NCBI RefSeq assembly: GCF_000337775.1
Contig: NZ_AOLQ01000038.1
Coordinates: forward strand, 178,348 to 242,347
Direction of reading: 5' to 3'
Length of the DNA: 64,000 nucleotides
Source: Haloarcula vallismortis ATCC 29715
Lineage (GTDB): Archaea > Halobacteriota > Halobacteria > Halobacteriales > Haloarculaceae
This document shows positions 25,114-35,126 of this stretch, piece after piece. The number at the start of each line of letters is the position of its first letter. Position 1 is the first letter of the stretch. Below the pieces are notes generated by a model that did no database searches, was not told the DNA's origin, and was given only the letters and a program-made list of their open reading frames with translations. Both the position numbers and the translations under genes were made by a program.

Positions 25114-25968
25114 TCAGTCACCTGTCGCGTACGGCGTGAGTTCGTCCAGTACCGGTTCCAGTGCCTCGCGTTCGTCTGCCTCGATAACCGTGGCTTCCCG
25201 CTCCGAGGGTGCTTTCGGAATCGGGTCGACCCCGGCGACGATGGTCGGAGAGCCGTCGAGACCGATGTAGTCCGGGTCGAGGTTGAGGTCCTCGTGGTCC
25301 CAGACCTTGAGGTGCTCCTCGTACTCCTCGGCACGCTGCTGGGTCTCCTCGCGGAGGTCTTTGTGCTTCAGCCGGTGACTTGCCTTCCGATAGGTCGGTT
25401 CGAACTCCGGGTCCGCGACGATGAAACACGGCATCGGCGCTTCGACCGTCTCGATCTCGGAGACATCGCCGTCGACCAGTCGTTTGGCCCGGACGGTACC
25501 GGCGTCCTCGTCGATGTCCAGCGAGAGGGCGTGAGTGATCATCGGCCAGTCAAGACACCAGCAGGTCTGTGGGCCGGTGTGGCCAGTCTCGCCGTCGGCT
25601 GTTTTGAACCCGGCAAAGACTAGGTCAGGCCGCTCGTCGAGGTTCTGGAGGCCGGTAGCGACAGTCATCGCGGTAGCCCAGGTGTCCGCGGCCCCCATCT
25701 CTCGATCCGAGAGGAGATACAGGTCGTCGGCATATACGTCTGCCATCCCCTCCTGCAACACCTCTTTGTACCCCGGCGGCCCCATGCTCATCAGCGAGAC
25801 ATGGCCGCCGTTGCGGACTTTCGTCTGGAACGCGGCCCGCAACGCATGCTTGTCGTTGGGGTTCATCACCGTCGGTGTCTTTCCCCGTTCGAGATGGCCG
25901 TCCTCGTCGAACGATACCTGTCCCTCGCGGAAATCAGGTACGCCTTTGGTCATGACAACTGTGTGCAT
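25114..25968 (-). CDS. fixA: Electron-transfer flavoprotein beta subunit FixA
   Basis: A 284-residue ETF-beta protein and partner of FixB. TKGVPDFREGQVSFDEDGHLERG is the N-terminal family pattern and the middle GPQTCWCLDWP replaces the usual GQVGPxxAExL segment. The ATG at 25968 (MHTVVMTKG) is preferred over a longer frame to 26061. ATTATATATTC about 35-45 bases upstream (near 26003-26013) is a strong TATA-like element, giving a short leader. First gene of the fixABC operon. Confidence 0.9.
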   Translation of the reverse strand: MHTVVMTKGVPDFREGQVSFDEDGHLERGKTPTVMNPNDKHALRAAFQTKVRNGGHVSLMSMGPPGYKEVLQEGMADVYADDLYLLSDREMGAADTWATAMTVATGLQNLDERPDLVFAGFKTADGETGHTGPQTCWCLDWPMITHALSLDIDEDAGTVRAKRLVDGDVSEIETVEAPMPCFIVADPEFEPTYRKASHRLKHKDLREETQQRAEEYEEHLKVWDHEDLNLDPDYIGLDGSPTIVAGVDPIPKAPSEREATVIEADEREALEPVLDELTPYATGD

Positions 25969-26164
25969 GGCATTGTGGTCCTCGTAAGTGAATGTCACAC
26001 AAGAATATATAATAAATGTATGTTTACAATTCTGCACGACAGGCTGATGCTTCTGTCTCAAGGGTAGAGAGTCCCAAAACGCAAGGCATACCCACAGACT
26101 GACAGCTACGAGCCGTATCTATTCAGAGTGGGGCTGCTGCGAACTCGGTAGAACAGGAAGGAAC

Positions 26165-26506
<342 letters not shown>

Positions 26507-26543
26507 TCACTTTTGGGAGCTACTTAACTTTTCGACCTGGCCG

Positions 26544-27500
26544 TCAGAATCCGGGGCCGTCGCGGCGATCCGGACCACGAATCTCCCCCGAGCCGAGGTC
26601 GTCGATGCGGTCGGCTGGCCCCGGCACATCGCCGCCGGGTAAGCCGATGTCCTCGTCTGTGCCTGTCGCGCCGCCAGTGTCTGGACCGCCGGTTCCGACC
26701 CGCCGGATGAACTCGATGGTCCGCTCGTACACGTCGTCGTAGTGGGCTCCGTGGAACGGGAAGCCATGGTCCGACGGCACTGTTTCGTGGACCACATCAG
26801 TCATCGGGCCGAGCGCGTCGGCCAGCAGTTCGGACTGTGACGGCGGCACGACGTCGTCGTCGGTGCCATGGAGCAACAGCGTCGGCGGGGCGTCGGTATC
26901 CACCTGCCCGACCGGCGAGGCGAGGTCGTAGGCCGCGGGTGCGTCGTCGGGGCCGCCATCGAGGTACGCGCGGTGGCCCTCGCCTGCTGGGGCATCGGTT
27001 GCGGTGTCGAGCGCGTGGAAGTCATAGAGACCGGCGTAGCCGACAGCGGCCGACAGGGCCGAGGACGCGCCGGGGTACAGTTCGGGTTCGAACCCGGGCT
27101 CGTCCGCCGTCAGTGCGGCCAGGAGGACGAGGTTCGCGCCCGCTGAGTGGCCGATGCCGACGATTCGGTCCGAGTCCGCGCCGTAGCGCTCACCCTCCGC
27201 TCTAACCCACTCGACAGCGGCCTTCACGTCGACAAGCGCCGCCGGGAACGTCCATTCGGGTGCGAGACGGTACTGCGGTTCGATGACCAGAAAGCCGTCC
27301 GCGGCAAGGTCGAGCGCGTGCCGGGCGAACTCGCCCTTGTCGCCGACCGTGAATGCCCCACCCCGGACGAGCACAGCGAGCGGTTTCGGGCCGCTTTCCG
27401 CCGGCGAGTCGTACAGGTCGAGCGTCAGCGTCTCGCCGTCCACCTCGTGAAACGGGATATCGCGCTGGACGGTTACCGACTCGGGAGCGCGGTCTGTCAC
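26544..27500 (-). CDS. Alpha/beta hydrolase (esterase/lipase-like)
   Basis: A 318-residue hydrolase of the hormone-sensitive-lipase style. The nucleophile elbow GHSAG (about 117-121), Asp in LHGTDDDVVPP (about 212-222) and His in PSDHGFPFHG (about 243-252) form a complete triad. The oxyanion HGGG motif is replaced by VRGGAF (about 45-50). A Gly/Asp-rich tail of about 45 residues follows the fold. The GTG start is at 27500. The substrate is unknown. Confidence 0.85.
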   Translation of the reverse strand: MTDRAPESVTVQRDIPFHEVDGETLTLDLYDSPAESGPKPLAVLVRGGAFTVGDKGEFARHALDLAADGFLVIEPQYRLAPEWTFPAALVDVKAAVEWVRAEGERYGADSDRIVGIGHSAGANLVLLAALTADEPGFEPELYPGASSALSAAVGYAGLYDFHALDTATDAPAGEGHRAYLDGGPDDAPAAYDLASPVGQVDTDAPPTLLLHGTDDDVVPPSQSELLADALGPMTDVVHETVPSDHGFPFHGAHYDDVYERTIEFIRRVGTGGPDTGGATGTDEDIGLPGGDVPGPADRIDDLGSGEIRGPDRRDGPGF

Positions 27501-27685
27501 GGGCTACTGTCGGGCCGTCGCGGACATAAGCCCGACGCTATCAGCTCTCGACGCCGGAGTCAAAGATCGCGTCGACACCATCATTCCACTCGCGGTCTGT
27601 CGGGCACTGGCGTAAACGTCGGTTGTCTCGTTATGACCGAACCGAAAAAGGGCAGTTATCGGGCGATACGCCTGCGGCCCGACGG

Positions 27686-28057
27686 TCAGCCTTCGACCTT
27701 GATCTGCTTGCCGCGGGCCGTCGCGCCCGTCTCGACGGGCAGGTGCACTTCGAGGATGCCGTTCGTGTAGTTCGCGGCGATTCCCTCGTCGTCGACGCGC
27801 TTCGGGAATCGGAAGCGTCGGTGATACGTCCGGCGCTCGCCGCGTTGCTCGTCCTCGCGTTCGGCGGCGATGTTCAGCATGCTGTCGTCCCAGAAGACGT
27901 CGATGTCCGCGACGTCGAAGCCCGGGAGTTCGACGTTGAGGACGAACTCGTCGTCCTCTTCGTACAGTTCGTAGTCGTCGCTACCGGTTTCGAACAAGCG
28001 GGACGGAAGGTCGAGACCGCGCATCCAGGAACTTGGTGTGGTCGTTGGCAGTGCCAT
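27686..28057 (-). CDS. Small heat-shock protein, Hsp20 family
   Basis: A 123-residue alpha-crystallin-domain chaperone that holds unfolding proteins. NVELPGFDVADIDVFWDDSMLNIAAERE (about 42-69) and YTNGILEVHLPV (about 100-111) are the domain's conserved strands. A GAGGTGA ribosome-binding site lies just before the ATG, and TCTATAAAAATC (near 28096) is an AT-rich promoter element. Heat or salt stress control is likely but no operator is visible. Confidence 0.92.
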   Translation of the reverse strand: MALPTTTPSSWMRGLDLPSRLFETGSDDYELYEEDDEFVLNVELPGFDVADIDVFWDDSMLNIAAEREDEQRGERRTYHRRFRFPKRVDDEGIAANYTNGILEVHLPVETGATARGKQIKVEG

Positions 28058-28309
28058 TGGCCATCACCTCGCATCCATTTGACAGTGGTGTTGCGATTCT
28101 ATAAAAATCTTACTAACCACGCCAGTAGTTGTCATGGCCAGAAATAGCACACCATCGACCAGAGAAGTACCGCGACAGTCAGTCCCCAGTCGAGGGAACA
28201 CACCAGATTCGAGGGGATAGGAGACCAAACGCGGCCAGACGATTTTTTACTGCCAGTATGCTACTGACCGATAAAATGAAGTAGTAACACGCCAATAAAC
28301 GGTGAAACG

Positions 28310-30751
28310 ATGTACGGCCGCTTTGTGACGGTTCTGTGGGTCTTGACGGCTCTTTCGACGGTTTTTCTGTTGCTTGCATGGCGCAAGCGCGAGGAGCCTG
28401 GCGGGACGCCGATGGTGGTGTTTCACCTCGCCTTGGCGGTCGGTGCGGCCAGTTACGCCGTCGACATCACCGCGACGACGCTGTCGACGCAACTGCTCGC
28501 CCGGCAGGTCGCGACCATCGCGCAGGGTGCGGTTGCCATCGCCTGGCTGTACGCCGCACTGCAGTACGCCGACTTCGACCGAACGGTGACGCGGCGGGCC
28601 GTCGGGCTCCTGTCGCTTGACCTGCTGGTGCTGATGGCCGTGTTCATCTTCCCGGGGGTATCGCTATTTGACCTCCCGCCCAGCGGCTCAGTGGGGTCAC
28701 TGGTGGTTGCTCCGGGAGCCGGGCTCACGGCAGTGTTCATCTCTCACATGGCGACGATTCTAATCGCGGCGCTTGCCGGGACAATCGTTCTCATACAGTT
28801 GTTCGTCCGCTCGCGGCATCTGTACCGAACACAGGCCGCGGCCGTCCTCATCGCGGCGCTGGCCCCATGGACCATTGCACTGACCCAGCAGTACTTCCTG
28901 CAGATTCCCGAAGATGCCACGATTTTCGCCTGGGGAGTTTCCGGGCTAGCGATGACGGCTGGCCTCTACACGTTCAAGACGCTGGATCCGGTCCCAGCAG
29001 CGCAGGAGACTATCGTCGAGCAGATGGGAGACGGAACGCTCGTTGTGGATACTGACGGTCGTATCAACCATGCGAATCCAGCGGCCGAGGCGCTGCTCGC
29101 TGGAGCCGAAGAAACGCTTGTCGGCAAGCCAGTGGAGGCTGTCATTCCGACCTGGGACAGTCTCCCGAGTGAGAGCGACGGGCAGTCAGACTGGGCGGAA
29201 CTCGCGCTCGCCATCGACGGCCAGCAGCGGTTCGTCGAACTCGAGGTGACACCGTTTACTGACCGGTTCGACGGCCTCGTTGGCCGGCTCGTCGTCCTTC
29301 GGGATGTCACGGAACGCAAACAACGCGAGCAGCGGCTGGCGCAGTACAAGACGATTTTCGAAGGCGTCAGTGAACCGGTCTACGTTCTCGACGAGCACGA
29401 CCGGTTCGTCACGTACAACGACCCGTTTGCCGAACTGGTCGGTACCGTCGAGGACAGTCTCGTCGGTGAGCGCTTCGAGACGGTGTTGGGGCAGATTGAG
29501 ACCGTGCCGATAGACGACGGCACCGGGGAGTTCCTGATCCGGACTGCGTCCGGCGAACAGGTCCCCTGTGAAGTCGACGCGGCGGGCATCGAACTGGCCG
29601 GCGGTGAGTCCGGCCGCGTCGGTATCGTCCGGGATATCTCACGGCGGAAGGAGATCGAGTCCGAACTCGCGGTGACGACTGACCGCCTCGAAACGCTCGT
29701 CGAAGCTGCCCCGGTCGCGATTGTTGCGCTTGACGCCGACGCGACTGTCGATGTCTGGAACCCCGCTGCGACAGAGCTGTTCGGCTGGCGTGCCGAGGAA
29801 GTGTTGGGAGACAGGGTTCCAGTTATTCCGGAGGAGAACCGACGGCGGACGGCCGAGCTTCACGCGCAGGTCCTCGAAGGCGAGCGCCTGTCGGGCCACG
29901 AGACAGAACTCGAACGAAAGGACGGAAGCCGTGTCGACGTGAGCCTTGCCGCCGCCCCGATTCGTGACCTCAGTGGCTCCGTGGTCGGCAGCGTCTCCGT
30001 CGTAACAGACATCACAGAGCGGAAGCGCCGGGAGCGACAGCTGCGACTTCAGAACGAGCGGCTCGACGAGTTCGCCAGCCTCATTTCTCACGACCTCCGG
30101 AACCCCCTGCAGGTCGCCAGCGGTCACCTAGAGCTGGCCTCACAGGACGCCGATTCGGAGGTGGACGCGTCGATAGCGGCCGCTTCAGATGCTCTCAACC
30201 GGATGGAGGGACTTATCGATCACACCCTGACGCTGGCCCGCGAGGGGCGTGACATCAGCGACCCCGAACCGGTGACGCTTCGTGAGACCTTCGTACAGGC
30301 GTGGAACGCTGCATCCACGAGCACCGCCAAGCGCCGGATTCGAGACCCGCCAGAGTGTGTACTGGCTGACCCCGACCGCCTCGCTGAACTGTTCCAGAAC
30401 CTCGTGCAAAACGCCGTGGAACACGGCAGGGACGATCTTGCTTCCGACGCCGGCCCAGCGGCCGACGGTGGAGGGACGGTTACTATCACGCTCGGGGCCA
30501 CGCCAGACGGGTTCTACGTCGCCGACGACGGCCCGGGGATTCCGCCGGAACAGCGCGATGACGTCCTCGACTCGGGCTACAGTACCGACGACGACGGCAC
30601 CGGCTTCGGTCTGGCAATCGTTGAGACGATTGCCGAGGCCCACGGCTGGGAGCTCACGATCACCGACAGCGAAGACGGCGGTGCTCGGTTCGAGTTCAGC
30701 GGCGTCGAGACCGGGTGCCAGGGTGAAGAACCAACAGCTGGGTCGTCGTAG
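28310..30751 (+). CDS. Membrane-bound 7TM-PAS-PAS-PAS histidine kinase
   Basis: An 813-residue sensor kinase. Seven hydrophobic helices fill residues 1-220 (histidine-kinase N-terminal 7TM type). Three PAS domains follow (about 235-335, 345-445, 455-575), each ending RDVTERK, RDISRRK or TDITERK. The phosphoacceptor is H594 in LISHDLRNPLQ, and the ATPase domain has NLVQNAVEHG and DDGPGIP with GTGFGLAIV. No response-regulator gene is adjacent. It sits convergent to gltX with seven bases between the stops. The signal is unknown. Confidence 0.93.
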   Translation: MYGRFVTVLWVLTALSTVFLLLAWRKREEPGGTPMVVFHLALAVGAASYAVDITATTLSTQLLARQVATIAQGAVAIAWLYAALQYADFDRTVTRRAVGLLSLDLLVLMAVFIFPGVSLFDLPPSGSVGSLVVAPGAGLTAVFISHMATILIAALAGTIVLIQLFVRSRHLYRTQAAAVLIAALAPWTIALTQQYFLQIPEDATIFAWGVSGLAMTAGLYTFKTLDPVPAAQETIVEQMGDGTLVVDTDGRINHANPAAEALLAGAEETLVGKPVEAVIPTWDSLPSESDGQSDWAELALAIDGQQRFVELEVTPFTDRFDGLVGRLVVLRDVTERKQREQRLAQYKTIFEGVSEPVYVLDEHDRFVTYNDPFAELVGTVEDSLVGERFETVLGQIETVPIDDGTGEFLIRTASGEQVPCEVDAAGIELAGGESGRVGIVRDISRRKEIESELAVTTDRLETLVEAAPVAIVALDADATVDVWNPAATELFGWRAEEVLGDRVPVIPEENRRRTAELHAQVLEGERLSGHETELERKDGSRVDVSLAAAPIRDLSGSVVGSVSVVTDITERKRRERQLRLQNERLDEFASLISHDLRNPLQVASGHLELASQDADSEVDASIAAASDALNRMEGLIDHTLTLAREGRDISDPEPVTLRETFVQAWNAASTSTAKRRIRDPPECVLADPDRLAELFQNLVQNAVEHGRDDLASDAGPAADGGGTVTITLGATPDGFYVADDGPGIPPEQRDDVLDSGYSTDDDGTGFGLAIVETIAEAHGWELTITDSEDGGARFEFSGVETGCQGEEPTAGSS

Positions 30752-30758
30752 CGGCGCT

Positions 30759-32498
30759 TCAGGGATGTGTGAAGTACGCGACGGACTCCGCGTCCGGCTC
30801 GTCCGTAACCTCGTCGAGGCGGGCGAAGCCGATACGCTCGAACTGCACCACGTCGTCGGTGTCGTAGCCGAGCAGTCCGGGTTCGGCAACGCCTGACACG
30901 TCCCCGTCCATCGTCCGCAGGCGGAGCCGTGGCCCATCAGTCGGTGCCCAGTGAATTACGTCGACGCCCTCCTCACGGACAGCGTCGATATCGTCGCCGG
31001 CGTACTCGAAGGCGTCGCGCGTGTGGCGCACGCAGCCGTACCCCTTGAGCCAGACGCGCTCGCCGTGGGGCGGCAGGTCATCGCCCTCAACGGCAACACC
31101 GTTAGTCACTGGAATTTCGCGGCAGCCACGGTCTTCGAAGTCCGGATGGAGCGGCGGTTCTCCGGCATCGGGACCGCCGACGATCTGGCGCTCGACGAGG
31201 CCGCCGTGGTCGTCGCTGTCCCGGACAAAGAACGCCCGGTCCGACTGGTCGTCGATGCGGTCGCGGTTGTTCGAGTAGATCGACGACATCGCGAGATCGA
31301 CGTTCGAGGTGGAGGTCCCCAGTTGAATCATCGCGTCGACGACGGCTTCGCCGCGGATGCCGCGGCGTTCGAGGCTGGCGACGGTCGGCGCTCGTGGGTC
31401 GTCCCAACCCGCGAGTTCGCCGTCCGCGATGAGTTCGGCGATGCTTGAGGTGGAGAGTGGGACATCATAGGCGTCGACCTGGACGTGGCCCCAGTGGATG
31501 ACCTCGGGGTACTCCCAGTCGAAGTAGTCGTAGACGAACTGCTGGCGCTTCGCGGAGTCCTGCAGGTCGATGCCACGGATGATGTGCGTGACGCCCAGCA
31601 GGTGGTCGTCCAGCCCGCTCTGGAAGTCGAGCATCGGCCAGCAGCGGTACTCCGCCGCTTCCTCCCGGGGATGGGGCGTGTCGACCATCCGGAACGCGAC
31701 GAAGTCCCGCAGGGCGGGGTTCTTGTGCGTGATGTCGGTCCGGACCCGCAGTACCATCTCGCCGCTGTCGTACTCGCCGTCGACCATCGACTCGAACTCC
31801 GAGCGCGTCGTTTCGGCGTCCTTCTCCCGGTGGGGGCAGGCCTCACCGTTGTTCTTCAGATCGGAGAACTCACCCTGCGGGCACGAGCAGGTGTAGGCCC
31901 CGCCTTTGTCGATGAGCTCGCGGGCGTACTCGTAGTACGTCTCCACCCGGTCGCTGGCGTTGACCACGTCGTCGGGCTCAAAGCCCAAGTAGTCGATGGC
32001 GTCCAGAATAGCGTCGTAGGCGTCGAGGTCGGGGCGCTTCGTCTCTGGGTCGGTGTCGTCGAAGCGGCAGATGAACTCCCCGTCGTAGCGTTCCTTGTAC
32101 GTCCCGACGACGGCCGCCATCCGCGCGTGGCCGATGTGCCACGGGCCGTTGGGGTTTGGCGCGACCCGCATCCGAACGGTGTCGTACTCGTCGGCGCTGG
32201 GCAGGTCCGGCAGCGGGTGATCTTCGCCCTCGTCCTCACTCTCCAGTTCTTCGAGCTTCTCTGGCGCAAGCTCCGCCAGCCGCTCCCGGCGCTCCTCGGC
32301 GTCCATGCCGTTGACCCGCTCGACGACCGGTGCGATGACGCCGGGTATCTCGTCGCCGTACTCGCGGAACTCGGGGTTCTCGCCCATGAGCGGCCCCATT
32401 ATTGCGCCGACCTGTGCCTCGCTGTCGTGTTTGACCGCGTTGAGGAGGGCGTTCGTCTCCGCCGCCTCCGTGATACGGTCTTGAAGCTCGTCGTCCAT
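30759..32498 (-). CDS. gltX: Glutamyl-tRNA synthetase, archaeal type
   Basis: Charges tRNA-Glu, and probably also tRNA-Gln for later amidation, as haloarchaeal enzymes are non-discriminating. The protein has 579 residues. NGPWHIGHARMA (about 114-125) holds the HIGH site, and VPLSTSSI (about 344-351) replaces KMSKS, as in the archaeal/eukaryotic branch. An N-terminal helical domain of about 100 residues is present, as normal. The upstream region to 32847 is filled by a ladder of hairpins. Confidence 0.95.
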   Translation of the reverse strand: MDDELQDRITEAAETNALLNAVKHDSEAQVGAIMGPLMGENPEFREYGDEIPGVIAPVVERVNGMDAEERRERLAELAPEKLEELESEDEGEDHPLPDLPSADEYDTVRMRVAPNPNGPWHIGHARMAAVVGTYKERYDGEFICRFDDTDPETKRPDLDAYDAILDAIDYLGFEPDDVVNASDRVETYYEYARELIDKGGAYTCSCPQGEFSDLKNNGEACPHREKDAETTRSEFESMVDGEYDSGEMVLRVRTDITHKNPALRDFVAFRMVDTPHPREEAAEYRCWPMLDFQSGLDDHLLGVTHIIRGIDLQDSAKRQQFVYDYFDWEYPEVIHWGHVQVDAYDVPLSTSSIAELIADGELAGWDDPRAPTVASLERRGIRGEAVVDAMIQLGTSTSNVDLAMSSIYSNNRDRIDDQSDRAFFVRDSDDHGGLVERQIVGGPDAGEPPLHPDFEDRGCREIPVTNGVAVEGDDLPPHGERVWLKGYGCVRHTRDAFEYAGDDIDAVREEGVDVIHWAPTDGPRLRLRTMDGDVSGVAEPGLLGYDTDDVVQFERIGFARLDEVTDEPDAESVAYFTHP

Positions 32499-32847
32499 TA
32501 CCGGGACCTGCGACTGGGAGGGTCAAAACGCCGTCGGACCACCTTTTTCAGCGTCGGGTTCGCGCTGACCGCGCGAACCACTCTCTGCTTACGGGCGCGA
32601 TGCGCCCGTTCGCATGGTCAGCGGGACCTTCGGTCCCGCTCGACTCGAAAAACGTGGTCTTGCTGAGCGGAGTCGTTCGAGGGGCGCAGCCCCTCGTGAT
32701 GACGAGAGAGCGAAGCTCTCTCGAACCACGAAGCAAGGCTCGAAAGACGAGCGAAGCGAGTCTTTCGGTGGCGAAAAAGGCTGGAAGCGCCGCAGCGGCG
32801 CTTCCGGAGAACCGGCGGCTTCGCCGCCGGATGCCCGTCTTTACACG
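32499..32847. repeat. Ladder of eight short perfect or near-perfect hairpins
   Basis: No gene is visible. Eight inverted repeats follow one another: 32557-32579, 32591-32609, 32620-32640, 32678-32696, 32703-32723, 32741-32767, 32783-32805 and 32812-32830. Stems are 8-10 bp. Six loops are exactly three bases (GAT, TTC, GCA, GAA, CAG, TTC). The arms of different hairpins are unrelated in sequence, so the element repeats a shape rather than a sequence. It lies in the arsA 3' flank and the gltX 5' flank, both read on the minus strand. Confidence 0.85.
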
Positions 32848-33789
32848 TCACTCCATATCCCCAAGAGACGCCCCAACCTGGTCCAGCGCCTCGATTCCGG
32901 TCACCTCCCCGGATTCGTCGGGAATCGTCCACAGGTCCAGTTCAGGCAGCGACTCTCGGAGCTGTGCGATAGCTTCCTCTTGTACCGCCTGCTTCCCCTG
33001 ACAACGCTTGCAGTCGCCGGCGTCCTCGATGACCTTGTTCACGACCAGCGTCGTCACCGGCACGTCGAACTCCCGGAGCTTTCCGACTAGCCGTTCCGTC
33101 TCGCGGACGGCCATCGTCTCCGGAATCGTCACGACCCGGAACGCCGTCTGTTCGGGGTCTCGAAGCACCGTTCCGACCCGCTCCATACGCTCGCGCATCG
33201 CCGTGAAATCGTCCGGGCCGTCGTCGCGCCGGCTCGCCATCGGGCCAAACATCATCGTCCGGGCGGTGTTGACCTTCCGGCGGACCTGGTCGCGGAGGTC
33301 CATCGCGGTCGCCACGCCGCGGTCCATCACCGACGGCAGGTCGAGCAGACGGAGCGTGTGGCCGGTCGGGGCGGTGTCGAACACCACGCGGTCCCAGCGC
33401 TCGCTTTCGATGTACGTCGCCATGCCCTCGATTGCCGCCAGCTCATCGCTGCCGGGCATCACGCCGGTCGTGAACAGGTCGGCGATTTCGTCCTCGTCCA
33501 TCCGGATGCCGGCATCGTCGAACTCCGACGCCAGCGCTTCGAATAGCGACCGGTAGCGGTCGATGCCAGTCTGCGGGTCGACCTCGACGCCCCACAGCCC
33601 CGGCCGGATTTCTGTCGGGTCGCCGCCGACATCGGTCTCAACGGCGTCGGCCAGCGAGTGCGCGGGGTCAGTGGAGACGACCAGCGTTTCGTGGCCCGCC
33701 GTTGCGAGGCGGTGGCCGGTCGCCGCCGCAACAGTCGTCTTGCCGACGCCGCCCTTGCCGCCGTAGAGGAGGAACCGGGTCACGGGCAT
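32848..33789 (-). CDS. arsA: ArsA/Get3-type ATPase
   Basis: A 313-residue ATPase of the family that targets tail-anchored membrane proteins (Get3) or drives arsenite pumps (ArsA). The deviant P-loop GGKGGVGKTT is at residues 10-19, STDPAHSLAD at about 40-49, and FDTAPTGHTLRLL at about 138-150. The CxxC pair in DCKRCQGKQ (about 259-262) is the Get3 zinc site. No arsenic-resistance genes are nearby, so a Get3-like role is favoured. Confidence 0.88.
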   Translation of the reverse strand: MPVTRFLLYGGKGGVGKTTVAAATGHRLATAGHETLVVSTDPAHSLADAVETDVGGDPTEIRPGLWGVEVDPQTGIDRYRSLFEALASEFDDAGIRMDEDEIADLFTTGVMPGSDELAAIEGMATYIESERWDRVVFDTAPTGHTLRLLDLPSVMDRGVATAMDLRDQVRRKVNTARTMMFGPMASRRDDGPDDFTAMRERMERVGTVLRDPEQTAFRVVTIPETMAVRETERLVGKLREFDVPVTTLVVNKVIEDAGDCKRCQGKQAVQEEAIAQLRESLPELDLWTIPDESGEVTGIEALDQVGASLGDME

Positions 33790-33858
33790 CTATAAGGACT
33801 CCCTCGTCTTAGTTGCTGACCAGCACCATTCAGGGCCGCTCGACAGCACTGGCCCGCC

Positions 33859-35124
33859 TTACTGCCAGACCCGGACGACACTATCACTGCGACCGACGGC
33901 AACACTCAGGCCGCCGTTGCCGGTCGGCGTCGCTGCGACGTTCGAGGTGAGCGACGCGCCGATATCGCGCCGGGCCGCTTGGCGAACGCCGTCCTCCCGC
34001 TGGAGTGCAACGAGTCGGCGACGCTCCTGAGTCGGAACGAGGAGTGTCTGTCGGCCGTCGCCGAGCAGGTCTCCTGCGAGCCCGCCATCGAGGATACGCG
34101 AGCCGAACGTGTGTGAGGAGACCCCGTCGTGGCGGGCCGCGATTGAGAGCCGGTCGCCGTCGACGCGGTAGAACTCCACGGTCCCGCCGATGTGCGGGGT
34201 GCGAACGACGGCGATTTCGGGCGGCCCGTCGGGGGTAAACGGCGCGACACAGAGCTGATGTCGCCAGCGAAACCCCGTCCCGATTGCCGGCCCAGTCGCG
34301 ACACGCTCGCCGTCCAGTCCGTAGGCGGCCAGTCGAGCGCCCTCGTCGGGGCCGGTGACGGTGACGAGTACTTCCGAATCACCGTCATCGTCGACATCGG
34401 CGAGAATCGGTGCCGTCCCTTCGACGACGGCCGGTTCGAGGAGCGGCACCCGCTGGCGGACGGAGCCGCTTCCGTCAGCGGCGAACAGAACGATGGCGCT
34501 GGCCTCGACCCCGTCACCGAGCGCCCCATGGTCGTATCGCTGCGTCGCGCCGGCGAGAACGGCGGCTGTGCCGTCCTGCCAGACGATTCGGGCGTCGGGC
34601 AGGGCGTCCTCGATGAGCAGGTCGCCGTCCACGAGAACGGCCCCGGACTCCGTCACTGTCGCGACGGCACCATCAGGAAACTCCACGGCGTGAGTGTTAG
34701 GCCCTGTCTCGTCGGCGGTGAGCAGCTGTGGTCCGTCGTCCTGAAGAGCCACCGCTGGCGGCTGGCCCGCTGGCAGGTCCGCTTCGATGGCAACCGACGC
34801 AGTCCCGTCCTGACTCACCCGGACCGCCTCTGGAGCCCCTGTCTCCGGAACGGCGACCCAGAGACTCCCGCTCTCGACCGGCAGTCCGGCGAGCCACTGC
34901 GGCTGCCTCTCGATCGCGATGTCTATCGGGTCGACAGTATCGAACCGGCCCGCACCGTGGAGACGGCGGTTGCCGGACGGACGGAGATGGGTGTAGCGAA
35001 CCGTCTCAGTGGTGCCGGTCACCGTCACTGTCGGATGTGGCGTCGCAGTCCGCCGGCTGGGGGTTCCACAGCCGGCGACAAGTCCGGTAACGCCGGCGAG
35101 GAAGGCTCGCCGGGTTCGGGGCAT
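33859..35124 (-). CDS. Tat-exported lipoprotein with repeat (beta-propeller-like) domain
   Basis: A 421-residue secreted protein. TRRAFLAG at residues 4-11 is a twin-arginine signal and LVAGC (about 15-19) a lipobox, so it is probably a Tat lipoprotein anchored outside the membrane. DVDDDGDSEVLVTV (about 240-253) and similar stretches (GDLLGDGRQTLLVP) are FG-GAP/VCBS-type calcium-binding repeats, suggesting a beta-propeller. The ligand is unknown. It shares the strand and a two-base gap with idsA but no evident function. Confidence 0.78.
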   Translation of the reverse strand: MPRTRRAFLAGVTGLVAGCGTPSRRTATPHPTVTVTGTTETVRYTHLRPSGNRRLHGAGRFDTVDPIDIAIERQPQWLAGLPVESGSLWVAVPETGAPEAVRVSQDGTASVAIEADLPAGQPPAVALQDDGPQLLTADETGPNTHAVEFPDGAVATVTESGAVLVDGDLLIEDALPDARIVWQDGTAAVLAGATQRYDHGALGDGVEASAIVLFAADGSGSVRQRVPLLEPAVVEGTAPILADVDDDGDSEVLVTVTGPDEGARLAAYGLDGERVATGPAIGTGFRWRHQLCVAPFTPDGPPEIAVVRTPHIGGTVEFYRVDGDRLSIAARHDGVSSHTFGSRILDGGLAGDLLGDGRQTLLVPTQERRRLVALQREDGVRQAARRDIGASLTSNVAATPTGNGGLSVAVGRSDSVVRVWQ

Positions 35125-35126
35125 CC

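Noticed and set aside
27541..27640. Minus-strand frame ending DGVDAIFDSGVES between Hsp20 and the esterase
   Set aside because: It reads like a protein end but has an upstream stop and no start codon; too short to call.
32557..32830. CRISPR array
   Set aside because: The hairpins do not share a repeat sequence and there are no uniform spacers; no cas genes are present.
32618..32932. Minus-strand frame across the hairpin ladder
   Set aside because: Its codons are dictated by the palindromes, it is Arg/Ser-rich and overlaps the arsA end.
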